From Haloglycomyces albus DSM 45210 (GTDB taxonomy: Bacteria > Actinomycetota > Actinomycetes > Mycobacteriales > Micromonosporaceae): DNA of 64,000 bases. The position numbers were made by a program, and so were the translations under genes. Shown piece by piece: positions 48,355 through 57,532 of this stretch. The first letter of the stretch is position 1, and every line of letters starts with the position of its first letter. The DNA is taken from assembly GCF_000527155.1 (NCBI RefSeq), contig NZ_AZUQ01000001.1:2618168-2682167 (forward strand), read 5' to 3'. The notes beneath the pieces were generated by a model, which made no database searches, was not told the origin of the DNA, and saw nothing but the letters and a program-made list of their open reading frames with translations.

Positions 48355-49413
48355 ATGACAGACAATCCCGCTTCCGCCTTGGAGCAGGACCAACTTGACG
48401 CGGCGGTGTCCGCCGCGGAGAAGGCCTTCGAGTCGGCCGCAGATCTCAATGAATTGGCGACGGCCAAAACCGCGCACTTGGGCGACAAGTCCCCGGTGCT
48501 GCTGGCGCGGCGCGCCATCGGGTCTTTGCCGGGGAAGGAACGCGCCGACGCCGGAAAACGGGTCAACGTCGCCAAACAGGCCGTCACCGCAGCTTATGAA
48601 GCTCGACGTTCGGTCCTGGAGGCCGAAGAGGCCGAGCGTATCCTGCGGGAGGAAACGGTCGACGTCACCGCCCGAACACCTCGCCGCCGTACCGGATCGC
48701 GGCACCCTGTGAACGTCCAAATGGACCGGATCGCCGATCTCTTCGCCGCCATGGGATTTACCGTCGGCGATGGGCCGGAGATCGAACTGGAATGGTTCAA
48801 CTTCGACGCGCTCAATATTCACCCCGATCATCCGGCCCGTACCATGATGGATACGTTTCACATCGCCGACACCAACGGCGAGTTCGGATCGAATTTGGTG
48901 CTGCGTACGCACACTTCCACGGTGCAGATTCACACCATGCTGAATCAGCAACCTCCGATCTACACCGTCGCGCCCGGGCGAGTCTATCGCACCGACGAAG
49001 TGGACTCCACCCACTCGCCCGTTTTCCATCAAACGGAAGGCCTGGTGGTGGACAAGGGAATCACCATGGCGGATCTGCGTGGCACCCTGGACCACTTCGC
49101 CAAGGCCCTGTTCGGGGCCGAAGCGCAAACGCGTCTACGTCCTTCTTATTTCCCCTTCACCGAGCCGAGTGCCGAGGTCGACGTGTGGTTCGCCGAGCAC
49201 AAGGACGGTCCTCGTTGGATCGAGTGGGGCGGTTGCGGAATGGTTAATCCGCGAGTTTTGCGTGCCTGCGGCATCGATCCCGAGGTATACAGCGGGTTCG
49301 CCTTCGGCATGGGGGTGGAACGTGCGCTCATGTTGCGGCACGGCATCACCGACCTACGCGACATCATCGACGGCGATGTGCGTTTCCCTGCGGGCCTACG
49401 AGTGGAGGAATAA
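48355..49413 (+). CDS. pheS: Phenylalanyl-tRNA synthetase alpha subunit
   Basis: 352 residues. Helical coiled-coil N-terminus, then class II motifs: LRTHTSTVQIHTM, YTVAPGRVYRTDEVD (motif 2), FHQTEGLVVDKGI and GFAFGMGVERALMLRHGI (motif 3). The catalytic subunit of the (alpha-beta)2 enzyme. AGGAG precedes the ATG. pheT follows after six bases. Confidence 0.97.
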   Translation: MTDNPASALEQDQLDAAVSAAEKAFESAADLNELATAKTAHLGDKSPVLLARRAIGSLPGKERADAGKRVNVAKQAVTAAYEARRSVLEAEEAERILREETVDVTARTPRRRTGSRHPVNVQMDRIADLFAAMGFTVGDGPEIELEWFNFDALNIHPDHPARTMMDTFHIADTNGEFGSNLVLRTHTSTVQIHTMLNQQPPIYTVAPGRVYRTDEVDSTHSPVFHQTEGLVVDKGITMADLRGTLDHFAKALFGAEAQTRLRPSYFPFTEPSAEVDVWFAEHKDGPRWIEWGGCGMVNPRVLRACGIDPEVYSGFAFGMGVERALMLRHGITDLRDIIDGDVRFPAGLRVEE

Positions 49414-49419
49414 CGAACA

Positions 49420-51891
49420 ATGCTGATTCCCGTTTCCTGGTTGAAAGAATACGCCGCACTGCCGGACGATCTGACCACCGCTGAGATCGACGCCGCCCTG
49501 GTGAACGCGGGTCTGGAAGTCGAATCGGTGGAGGACCTGCGTGAAAAGGTCACCGGTCCGCTGGTGATCGGGCGGGTGACCACCATTGAAGAACTCACCG
49601 AGTTCAAAAAACCGATAAGGAATTGTACGGTCGACGTCGGGCGCGATCAACCGCAGAACATCGTCTGCGGTGCGCGCAACTTCGCCGAGGGCGATCTCGT
49701 CGTGGTGGCGCTTCCGTCGGCGGTGCTCCCCGGCGATTTCGCGATCAGTTCCCGTAAAACGTACGGGCGCACCTCGGAGGGAATGATCTGTTCCGCCGCG
49801 GAACTGGAACTGTCGGACGATCACAGCGGAATCATCGTGCTGGAAGCCGACTCCGCCCGGCCGGGGGAGGACGCCCGGCCGCACCTCGGCCTCGACGATA
49901 CGGTGTTCGAGCTGGATATCACCCCTGACATGGGGTATTGTTTCTCGTTGCGCGGTGTCGCGCGCGAAGTCGCCCATCAATTGGACGTCTCCTTCACCGA
50001 TCCCGCCGACGCGGTGAAGGAACCCGACGCCACTGAACCGGGCGCTTGGCCGCTGCACGTCGATACCGATAACTGCGAGCGCTTCGCGCTGCTGACGGTC
50101 GAGGGAGTCGATCCCAATGCGGCGTCTCCGCAATGGATGGCGCGTCGCCTGACCCAAGCGGGGATGCGTCCGCTGTCCTTGGCCGTCGACGTCACCAACT
50201 ACCTCATGTTGGAACTGGGGGAGCCGCTGCACGCCTTCGATCGCGACCGCTTGCGCGGTGACGTGACCGTGCGGCAGGCTCGTTCCGGGGAAAAACTCAC
50301 CACGCTCGACGATACGGTGCGGGAACTTGACGGTGAGGACGTCGTGATCTGCGATGAGTCCGGGCCGTTGTCGCTGGCCGGCGTCATGGGTGGCGCGACG
50401 AGCGAAGTCTCCGACGAGACCACCAACGTGCTGTTGGAGGGTGCGTGGTGGAATCCGGTCGCCATCGCTCGTACCTCACGGCGTCACAAACTCATTTCGG
50501 AGGCGTCCAAACGTTTCGAACGTGGAGTGGACCCGGCGTTGGCGGTCGTGGCGATTCGTTACGCCGCCGAACTGTTGGCTCGTTACGGCGGCGGCACGAT
50601 TTCGGAAAACGTCACCGATGTCGATCGACGCACTGCCGTAGAACCGATTGAGCTTCCGGTATCCGAACCCAGTCGCATTGTGGGAGTTGACTATTCACCG
50701 CAGACCGTCCGGGCCGTGTTGCAGGCGGCCGGTTGTTCGGTGGAGGGCGATGCGGTATTGGCGGTGACGCCGGCCAGCTGGCGTCCCGACCTGACCGATC
50801 CGGCCGATTTGGTGGAAGAAGTCGCTCGTCTGGACGGGTATCGTCACATTCCTTCTACTTTGCCGCGTGCGGCGGAGGGCCATGGGCTCACCAAGGAGCA
50901 ACGGCGTCGCCGTGCGGTGGCAAACGCATTGGCGCACACCGGTTTGACCGAGCTGTACACTTTCCCGTTCGTGAATGTGGAGCGCGACGATCAATTCGGT
51001 CTCGCCACCGAGGACGATCGGCGTCGCAATCTGTCGGTCCTCAACCCGCTGGACGAGTCCGCCGATCGGATGCGCACCAGCATTCTGTCCACGCTGGTGG
51101 ACGCTGTACGCACCAATCTGTCGAGAGGCACCCGGGACCTGGCCGTTTTCGAGGACGGCCTGGTTTACCGTCCCGACGCCGGGTGGGGGGAACGAGAGGT
51201 TATCGACCTTCCTGTTTCCGAGCGTCCCGGGGACCGGTCCCTGGAGACGGCCAGGCTCCGCCTTCCCCGGCAGCCCCGGCACGTGGCCGCGATCCTGACC
51301 GGTGAGGCCCAGCAGGCGGGGGTTGGCGTGGACGCCCGTGCGGTGAATTGGTCGGATGCGATCGACGTCGCCGAGACGATCACCGACGCCTGTGGTGTCG
51401 CGTTGACCGTCCGCCAGGGCCACAACCCGCCGTGGCATCCGGGGCGCTGTGCCGAACTTTCGGTGGGAGAGACCGTCGTCGGTTATGCCGGGGAACTGCA
51501 CCCGGAGGTCTGCGCGGCGGTGGAGCTTCCGCAGCGGACTGCGGCGGTGGAGATCGATCTCAGTGCCATCGCCTTCCCCGAATTGTCGACGGCACCTGTC
51601 ATTTCGCATTACCCCGCTACGCTCATCGATGTGGCGGTCGTGGTGGATCGCGATGTTCCCGCCGGAGACGTCGCTCAGGCCTTGCAGGACGGGGCCGGCG
51701 AACTGCTGGACGACATTCGTCTGTTCGACGATTATCGGGGCGAGAAATTGGGCGCGGGCAAGAAGTCGCTGGCGTTCAAAATGAAATTGCGTGCCGCCGA
51801 TCGAACCCTGACCAATGAGGAGGGGAGCGCCCTTCGCGACCGGGCCGTCGCGGTGGCCGCCGAACGGCTCAACGCGACCATTCGTTCGTAA
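49420..51891 (+). CDS. pheT: Phenylalanyl-tRNA synthetase beta subunit
   Basis: 823 residues. Residues 1–150 form the tRNA-binding (EMAP-like) domain (VIGRVTTIEEL, IVCGARNF, GMICSAAEL); then B3/4 editing (LMLELGEPLHAFD, GVMGG, EASKRFERGVDP), B5 (SWRPDLTDPADLVEEVARLDGY) and the C-terminal ferredoxin-like anticodon domain (SLAFKMKLRAADRTLTNEE). Cotranscribed with pheS. Confidence 0.97.
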   Translation: MLIPVSWLKEYAALPDDLTTAEIDAALVNAGLEVESVEDLREKVTGPLVIGRVTTIEELTEFKKPIRNCTVDVGRDQPQNIVCGARNFAEGDLVVVALPSAVLPGDFAISSRKTYGRTSEGMICSAAELELSDDHSGIIVLEADSARPGEDARPHLGLDDTVFELDITPDMGYCFSLRGVAREVAHQLDVSFTDPADAVKEPDATEPGAWPLHVDTDNCERFALLTVEGVDPNAASPQWMARRLTQAGMRPLSLAVDVTNYLMLELGEPLHAFDRDRLRGDVTVRQARSGEKLTTLDDTVRELDGEDVVICDESGPLSLAGVMGGATSEVSDETTNVLLEGAWWNPVAIARTSRRHKLISEASKRFERGVDPALAVVAIRYAAELLARYGGGTISENVTDVDRRTAVEPIELPVSEPSRIVGVDYSPQTVRAVLQAAGCSVEGDAVLAVTPASWRPDLTDPADLVEEVARLDGYRHIPSTLPRAAEGHGLTKEQRRRRAVANALAHTGLTELYTFPFVNVERDDQFGLATEDDRRRNLSVLNPLDESADRMRTSILSTLVDAVRTNLSRGTRDLAVFEDGLVYRPDAGWGEREVIDLPVSERPGDRSLETARLRLPRQPRHVAAILTGEAQQAGVGVDARAVNWSDAIDVAETITDACGVALTVRQGHNPPWHPGRCAELSVGETVVGYAGELHPEVCAAVELPQRTAAVEIDLSAIAFPELSTAPVISHYPATLIDVAVVVDRDVPAGDVAQALQDGAGELLDDIRLFDDYRGEKLGAGKKSLAFKMKLRAADRTLTNEEGSALRDRAVAVAAERLNATIRS

Positions 51892-51953
51892 TACCTTGGG
51901 GATTCGGTTCACCGACGCGCCGCGAACGGAAACCGAATCCCCAAGGAGTATTA
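51889..51953. terminator. Long bidirectional hairpin holding both convergent stop codons
   Basis: CCTTGGGGATTCGGTT pairs with AACCGAATCCCCAAGG, and the outer TAATAC with GTATTA. The outermost bases are the TAA stop of pheT (51889–51891) and the TAA stop of csaA on the other strand (51951–51953). Confidence 0.8.
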
Positions 51954-52304
51954 ATGCACGCGGGCTCCAAGGGGCGCTTCGGCGTCCGGGCTCAGTAGGG
52001 TGATGTCGGAATTGTCGTCCACGCCGGCTCCGAGCACGAGCACTTCGGATTGAAAGTCCGCGATCCGCATGGGCGGGAAGTTCATGACCGCGATGATGCG
52101 GCGGCCTTCCAGATCCTCTAGTGCGTAGCGTTTCGTGATCTGCGCACTGGAATTCTTCATCCCGTACTCGCCGAAATCGATGGTGAGTTTGTACGCGGGT
52201 TTGCGGGCCTTAGGAAAGGGCTCCGCCTTGACGATACGTCCGACCCGCATTTCAATTTTGGTGAAATCATCGAAGGTGATCTGTTGGTTTCCGGTGTCAT
52301 TCAT
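51951..52304 (-). CDS. csaA: CsaA-type tRNA-binding protein
   Basis: 117 residues, single EMAP/OB-fold domain: FTKIEMRVGRIVKAEPFPKARKPAYKL, SSAQITKRYALEDLEGRRIIAVMNFPPMRI and SEVLVLG, closely matching CsaA. Known: CsaA binds tRNA and has been linked to protein secretion. It shares the fold with the PheT N-terminus, and lies convergently just downstream of pheT. Confidence 0.9.
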   Translation of the reverse strand: MNDTGNQQITFDDFTKIEMRVGRIVKAEPFPKARKPAYKLTIDFGEYGMKNSSAQITKRYALEDLEGRRIIAVMNFPPMRIADFQSEVLVLGAGVDDNSDITLLSPDAEAPLGARVH

Positions 52305-52371
52305 GCCCGAAATTCTAATTCAGTCGTGGTGGACGTCCAAGGGCGTTGCCTCCGGTCGTCGTTTCTCGGAA

Positions 52372-55164
52372 TTAGAGTTCCACTCGTGCCAGCTCGGCTC
52401 GGGAGGAGACGCCGAGTTTCGGGTACGCGTTGTACAAGTGGTATCCGACGGTGCGAGGACTGATGAACAGTTGCTCGCCGATCTGTCGATTGGTCAGTCC
52501 GTCGGCGGCCAGCCGTACGACCTGTAGTTCCTGTGGAGTAAGTCGGTCGGCCAGTCCGAGGGAACCTTCCACCCGCTGGGAGTCGCCCGCCGCGCGTAGT
52601 TCCGACTTGCCGCGTTCGGTCCACGGAGCGGCACCGAGGCGTTCGAACGTCTCCACCGCGTCACGAAGATGAATGCGTGCCTCATTGATGCGTCGCGCCC
52701 TCCGCAGCCACTCACCGTACGTCAGCGCGGTACGGGCCCGTTCAAAAGGATTGACGTCGTCGGCGCGATGCAGTTCGATCGCCTTCGCGAAATGCGCTCC
52801 CGCGTCGGCCTCGTCGCCCAGTAGACCGTGACAGCGCTCCACAAGCGCTTCCCAGTACCGTTGGCCGGTCGCCCGCGCCCAGTCGCAGAACCATTCGAAC
52901 ACCGCGGTGACCTCGGTTTCGCGCCCACAACGATGAGCCGCCTCCACCAGATTCGGTACATCGCGCAGCATTTCCATCGGAGTGACACCTTGAGCTATGG
53001 CCCATAGTCGTTCGAAGGCCGCTTTGTAGCGTCCCAGCCCCAGGTCCAAGAGCCCCAGTGCGGTGTCGGCGGGAACCACGGAATCGGCGGGAGCGTCGTT
53101 GACGGCGGCCGCGACCAATTCCCGGCACCACTTCTCGTCACCGCGCACCGCTGCGATCGGGAGCAGTACCCACAACCGTGTCTGCATCAACGCTCGACGT
53201 TCCCCTTGTTCGGGAAGCAGCTCGATGGCCGATGTCGCCGCCGCTTGGGCATCCGCGTAGCGCGCGAACTCGAACTGCGCTTCGGCTTGAACGGCCAATG
53301 CCTGTACCAGGGGAGAGGTGGCGCCTTTCTTACGACATGCGGTGACCTCCTCGGAAGCAAGGCGATACGCCGCCTTGGTGTCGCCGGCCAAGAGACGCCA
53401 TCGCGCCGATAGAATTCGATCAAAACGGACGAAGTCCTCATGGAGCGGCCGGTAGTACTCGTACAGGCTGCGGAGTGACTCCACTGCCTCGCCCGCCGAG
53501 GCCGACCGTCGGTTCAAGCCCGCCGCCGCCCGTGCCAGACGTCGCGCCCATTCGTTATTCGAACCTCCGTAGGCCTCCGCTCGGCGTGCCGCGTGTTCCA
53601 CCTGAGTGAAATCGCCTGTTTCCCACGCGTGCCACACTCCTCGTAGAAGCGGGTAACCGGTGCTTTCGTGTCCGGACGTGGCATAGTGGTCGGCGGCGCT
53701 CATCCACATTTCAAACGCGCGGGATTCGCCCGTCCATGACCACACCGTCGCTCTAATCAGTGCGGCTCGCGCCAGGATTTCCGGATTATTGGACAATCGC
53801 TCTGCCTCCGAAGCCAAGGTGATCGCCTTCTCCGCCAGGCACGATACATACGCCGATTGTGCCGCGCGAATCAGCCGAGACGCCCTGACCTCCAAGTCAG
53901 GAGTGAACGACGCCGCCCTTTCCAGCGCGCTCATTTCCGCGATGCAGCCACCGCGGTCGGCCTCGAAGGAGGCAATCGATTCCAATGCCGCCGCGGCGGT
54001 TTCATCCTGACCCGTAGTTGCCGCCGCCAAATGCCACGCGTGGCGAATATCGTCCGGACCAAAGGTTTCCGACAGGGCCCGGCGAGCGTCGATGCGGCGG
54101 TGGCGGGGAGCCGAATGATACGACGCCGAACGAATCAAAGGGTGTACGAACTCGATGCGTCCCATGTGGAAGCGCACCAATCCATCACGCTCGGCCGGTT
54201 CCAGATCGGCCACGGTAGCCCCCAGCTTGCCCGCCGCTTCCACGATCACCGAGTTGTCGCCCGTTTCTTCAGCAGCCGCCACCAGCAAAAGCATCCGGGT
54301 CGGTTCCGGAAGTGAAATGATACGTTCCGTAAAAGCTTGCCGGATACGTGACGTCGTGGAAAACCGACTATTGGACGTCGTCACCCCGCCATCCTCGTGA
54401 TCGGCCACGGGCAACTCCAACAAGGCCAAAGGGTTACCACCGGCGGTACGCAGAATCCAGTCACGGCCCGAATACGAAATATCATCGCCACGCTGATTGA
54501 CCAAAACGTCCGACGACGTCATGTCCAGTGGTCCCACATTCAACTCGGGAATACCGGGAGCCGCGAAATCCGGGGCGAAACCGTCGCGTGCCGCCATCAC
54601 CACTGCCACCGACTCCGTCGCCATTCGCCGAGAAGCGAACAGCAAAGCTTCGGTGGAATCGGCGTCAAGCCAATGGGCATCATCGATGACGGCACATACC
54701 GGGCGATCGGCGCTCGCTTCCACCAGAAGGTTCAGTACCGCCAAGCCCACCTGAAGTCGAGGCGCACGTGGCCCCGCCTCCGCCAGGCCAAGGGCATTGC
54801 TCAGCGCGACTCGTTGCGCCTCGGGCAGTCGGTGCCTCCGGTCCAACAACGGCTGCAACAACATGGACAAGCCGGCCCACGACCACGTATGTTCCGCCTC
54901 CACGCCGAGAGCACGCAAAACCAAAAAGTCCTCAGAATCGGCCACGGCGGCGTCGATAAGTGCGGACTTTCCGATCCCCGGTTCACCCCGAACGACCAAT
55001 CCGCCGCCATGCCCCAATCGTGCACTGTCGAGAAAGGAATTGAGATGCGACCATTCATTGTCGCGGCCGACCAAACCACCCCGAGGAGAGGGTGATGCGG
55101 GAAGGGGAACCGTTGGCATATCTGTATTTCGTGCGAGCAGGTGTCCTTCGGCGTTCGACGTCAC
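52372..55164 (-). CDS. LAL-type LuxR-family ATPase regulator
   Basis: 930 residues. N-terminal STAND/AAA ATPase: LVGRDNEWSHL, Walker A RGEPGIGKSAL, Walker B AVIDDAHWLDADS; a long TPR-like helical middle; and a C-terminal LuxR HTH (LTPQELQVVRLAADGLTNRQIGEQLFISPRTVGYHLYNAYPKLGV across residues about 870–915). Known: LALs are large transcription activators of actinobacterial secondary metabolism and sugar use. GTG 55164 has GGGAG upstream; ATG 55194 is an alternative. It is divergent from the six-helix protein gene, a plausible target. Confidence 0.9.
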   Translation of the reverse strand: MTSNAEGHLLARNTDMPTVPLPASPSPRGGLVGRDNEWSHLNSFLDSARLGHGGGLVVRGEPGIGKSALIDAAVADSEDFLVLRALGVEAEHTWSWAGLSMLLQPLLDRRHRLPEAQRVALSNALGLAEAGPRAPRLQVGLAVLNLLVEASADRPVCAVIDDAHWLDADSTEALLFASRRMATESVAVVMAARDGFAPDFAAPGIPELNVGPLDMTSSDVLVNQRGDDISYSGRDWILRTAGGNPLALLELPVADHEDGGVTTSNSRFSTTSRIRQAFTERIISLPEPTRMLLLVAAAEETGDNSVIVEAAGKLGATVADLEPAERDGLVRFHMGRIEFVHPLIRSASYHSAPRHRRIDARRALSETFGPDDIRHAWHLAAATTGQDETAAAALESIASFEADRGGCIAEMSALERAASFTPDLEVRASRLIRAAQSAYVSCLAEKAITLASEAERLSNNPEILARAALIRATVWSWTGESRAFEMWMSAADHYATSGHESTGYPLLRGVWHAWETGDFTQVEHAARRAEAYGGSNNEWARRLARAAAGLNRRSASAGEAVESLRSLYEYYRPLHEDFVRFDRILSARWRLLAGDTKAAYRLASEEVTACRKKGATSPLVQALAVQAEAQFEFARYADAQAAATSAIELLPEQGERRALMQTRLWVLLPIAAVRGDEKWCRELVAAAVNDAPADSVVPADTALGLLDLGLGRYKAAFERLWAIAQGVTPMEMLRDVPNLVEAAHRCGRETEVTAVFEWFCDWARATGQRYWEALVERCHGLLGDEADAGAHFAKAIELHRADDVNPFERARTALTYGEWLRRARRINEARIHLRDAVETFERLGAAPWTERGKSELRAAGDSQRVEGSLGLADRLTPQELQVVRLAADGLTNRQIGEQLFISPRTVGYHLYNAYPKLGVSSRAELARVEL

Positions 55165-55319
55165 GGCAACTCCCGATGAAAGCGGTATACACAAAGATAT
55201 TGCAGTCCGCGAACGTGTACACGTAACGCCGACTCCTATTAAACGTACCCGGAGACCGACCTGGACGCATCTGTCAATTGACTGGGTTGTCCGGCAACCG
55301 GCTCAACCACGTAAAAATC

Positions 55320-55346
55320 CGGTCGTCCAACCAAGTCGGACGACCG
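55320..55346. promoter_or_regulatory. 9-bp inverted repeat in the divergent promoter region
   Basis: CGGTCGTCC (55320–55328) and GGACGACCG (55338–55346) form a perfect inverted repeat 37 bases before the start at 55383. CGTGTACACG near 55219 is a further palindrome closer to the LAL gene. Either may be an operator. Confidence 0.4.
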
Positions 55347-55382
55347 AGGCGGGCGCTGTGGCACCGCCATAGCGTGGAGTCC

Positions 55383-55955
55383 ATGATTCAACGAACTCTG
55401 AGGTCCGCAGGCGCAACGATTCTCGCCCTGATTACCGCGATGGCGGTGTTCGGGCTCTTCCCAGCCCTTATCGGCGAATACGATGGAGCACTTCAGTTGA
55501 GCGGTACCCTGCGATTTCTACCTCTCATTCTGGCGAGTACCGCATTTGCCGTCGCCGTGCTCACCTCTCCCGTCACGGACACGCCGCACGGCCTGCGTCT
55601 CCTCGGCTACGCGAGCCTGGGGATGGTGGCGGGTGGAGGGCTGCTGAGCGCACTCGCCGGGAACATCGCGCTCCTCGCGCTCGCCGCTACCGTCACCGGG
55701 GTTGGCTCTGGGATGACGGTGCGAGCTGCACATACCGTACTTAACGCCCAATACGACCGTCGTCGCCTCTGGCTGGTGTATTTCGGCGCCGCGGCGGTGT
55801 CCTTGTTTCTGGTCGCAGGGGCCCTCGCGATATTGCCGGTATACGAGTGGCGTGGGGTGTTCGGGCTCGGTGTGTTGGCCGCCGGTATGAGCGCCTGGGC
55901 GTATGCCGCCAACGTGAAACCGATACCTCGCAACGTCGTGACGAGGGCCGCTTGA
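55383..55955 (+). CDS. Six-helix MFS-like membrane protein
   Basis: 190 residues with about six membrane helices, half the size of a usual MFS permease. The helix-3/4 area (VTGVGSGMTVRAAHTVLNAQYDRRRLWLVY) resembles the MFS pattern of a small-residue helix followed by a basic loop. Start ATG 55383, with GTGGAG close upstream. It may be a half transporter or a small membrane regulator. Divergent from the LAL gene. Confidence 0.6.
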   Translation: MIQRTLRSAGATILALITAMAVFGLFPALIGEYDGALQLSGTLRFLPLILASTAFAVAVLTSPVTDTPHGLRLLGYASLGMVAGGGLLSALAGNIALLALAATVTGVGSGMTVRAAHTVLNAQYDRRRLWLVYFGAAAVSLFLVAGALAILPVYEWRGVFGLGVLAAGMSAWAYAANVKPIPRNVVTRAA

Positions 55956-55980
55956 AGTACGTAGACCATACTCCAGTCAC

Positions 55981-56003
55981 GGGGAGTCGCCGCGCGGCTC
56001 CCC
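55981..56003 (+). terminator. Hairpin after the six-helix protein gene
   Basis: GGGGAG-T-CGC pairs with GCG-G-CTCCCC (one U·G), three-base loop; no U-tract. Confidence 0.5.
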
Positions 56004-56034
56004 CTATCCGTTGCTTGTCCCGCATCTGGTGAAA

Positions 56035-56054
56035 TCTACAAAACACCTTGTAGA
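56035..56054. promoter_or_regulatory. Palindromic operator candidate upstream of bioB
   Basis: TCTACAA and TTGTAGA are perfect inverted repeats around AACACC, 45 bases before the bioB start. TATAAAAAT follows at 56060. A BioQ/BirA-like or other biotin repressor could bind here; identity not determined. Confidence 0.5.
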
Positions 56055-56099
56055 GAACCTATAAAAATAGCGTGTCATGAATATGCGAGCATCATAGCC

Positions 56100-57164
56100 A
56101 TGTCGGACACTTCGATTGCGCTTGAACGTTTGCTGGATGCTGCGGCGGCATCCATGGAACCACGTCATAAGGACCTAGAGACGGTACTGACCAGCTCCGA
56201 TTCCGAGCTTATGGAGGTGGTGGCCGCCGCGTCCCGCCTGCGTTTTCAGCACTTCGGCAATCGAGTGAAGCTCAATTACCTCGTCAATCTTAAAAGCGGT
56301 CTGTGCCCGGAGAACTGCACCTACTGTTCCCAGCGCCTCGGCTCGGACGCGGAGGTTCTCAAATACAGTTGGCTTTCGGCCGAGGAGGCGACCGAGGCAG
56401 CGGGCGCGGGCATTGCCGGAGGCGCCAGTCGCGTGTGTCTGGTCGCGTCCGGTCGTGGACCCAGTGAACGCGACGTTGACCGGGTGAGCGATACGATCGC
56501 GTCGGTGAAGAACGATCACCCGGAGGTAGAGGTATGCGCCTGCCTCGGTCTACTCCGCGACGGACAGGCGGAGAAACTGTCGGAGGCCGGTGCGGACGCT
56601 TACAATCACAACCTCAATACCTCGGAGAGCCATTACGAGTCGATCTGCACGACTCACGACTATTCGGATCGTCTGGACACCGTGACGAAAGCTAAGAACG
56701 CCCAGCTGTCGCCGTGTTCGGGCCTGATCGCCGGGATGGGCGAATCCAATGCGGATCTGGTCGAAGTGGCCCTGCGCTTGCGAGCCTCGGAAGTTGATTC
56801 GATTCCGGTGAACTTTCTGCTGCCCTTCGACGGAACTCCGTTGGAAGGTACCTGGGAACTTGATCCGCGACAGTGTCTTCGGATCGTGGCCATGATGCGG
56901 CTGGCTAATCCCACAAGTGAAATCCGGTTGGCTGCGGGGCGGGAGGCGCATCTGCGTACGTATCAGGCAACCGCGCTGCACATCGCCAATTCGATATTTC
57001 TGGGCGACTACCTCACCAGTGAAGGTCAAGCGGCCCAGGCCGACTTGGACCTCTTGGCTGATGCCGGGATGGTTCCCGAAGAGGGGCACCGCCTGTACCA
57101 ACAGAAGAATAAGCCGCAGCCTCGGCAACGAGGTGCCGGTACGGCGGCACCTCCGAACGCCTAA
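56100..57164 (+). CDS. bioB: Biotin synthase
   Basis: 354 residues. Radical-SAM cysteines in [11 protein letters not shown], then the BioB-typical [58 protein letters not shown] across residues about 140–180, and [30 protein letters not shown] with the conserved Arg of the [2Fe–2S] site. It inserts sulfur into dethiobiotin. No other bio gene is adjacent. Its stop overlaps the convergent DUF397-type gene by four bases. Confidence 0.96.
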   Translation: MSDTSIALERLLDAAAASMEPRHKDLETVLTSSDSELMEVVAAASRLRFQHFGNRVKLNYLVNLKSGLCPENCTYCSQRLGSDAEVLKYSWLSAEEATEAAGAGIAGGASRVCLVASGRGPSERDVDRVSDTIASVKNDHPEVEVCACLGLLRDGQAEKLSEAGADAYNHNLNTSESHYESICTTHDYSDRLDTVTKAKNAQLSPCSGLIAGMGESNADLVEVALRLRASEVDSIPVNFLLPFDGTPLEGTWELDPRQCLRIVAMMRLANPTSEIRLAAGREAHLRTYQATALHIANSIFLGDYLTSEGQAAQADLDLLADAGMVPEEGHRLYQQKNKPQPRQRGAGTAAPPNA

Positions 57165-57436
57165 GTCGACGCTGAGCCGGCCTCCCCCTCCTCGGCCATC
57201 TCAGGCGGGAGGTCGAACTCGCCTTTACTGACTCCGTCGCGGAAGGCCTCCCATTCTTCAGGTGTGTAAATCAGCAGGTCGCCGTCGGGGGCATCGGCCA
57301 AACGAAGGGCCACCAGGTCGTTGTCGCCGTAGCCGATTTCGAACGCTCCCGGCTCCCCATCGGCCTTGACCGGACGTTCCCAGCGGGCGGTGTCCATATT
57401 GAATTCACCCTTGAGCGGATGTTCCCGTGTCGTCAT
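57161..57436 (-). CDS. DUF397-type protein
   Basis: 91 residues. [59 protein letters not shown] follows the DUF397 outline (W near the start, a 'VAVRDS'-like strand, then 'FTPaEWxAFxxGVkxGEF'), though the usual Lys-Ser-Ser motif is absent. DUF397 genes in actinobacteria usually accompany an XRE-type HTH regulator; none is adjacent here. TTGGAG precedes the ATG. Confidence 0.65.
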   Translation of the reverse strand: MTTREHPLKGEFNMDTARWERPVKADGEPGAFEIGYGDNDLVALRLADAPDGDLLIYTPEEWEAFRDGVSKGEFDLPPEMAEEGEAGSAST

Positions 57437-57532
57437 GCTCCAAGGATACGAGAGTGAAGGTAAATGGCAACCCCCGGCACCACGAGTGAGTGTCCGTTCT
57501 GCCGGAGGGGAAATGCCGGTCTGGTGCCGAGG

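Noticed and set aside
50695-51912. 405-residue frame antisense to pheT
   Set aside because: Shadow of pheT; no motif and it crosses the shared terminator hairpin.
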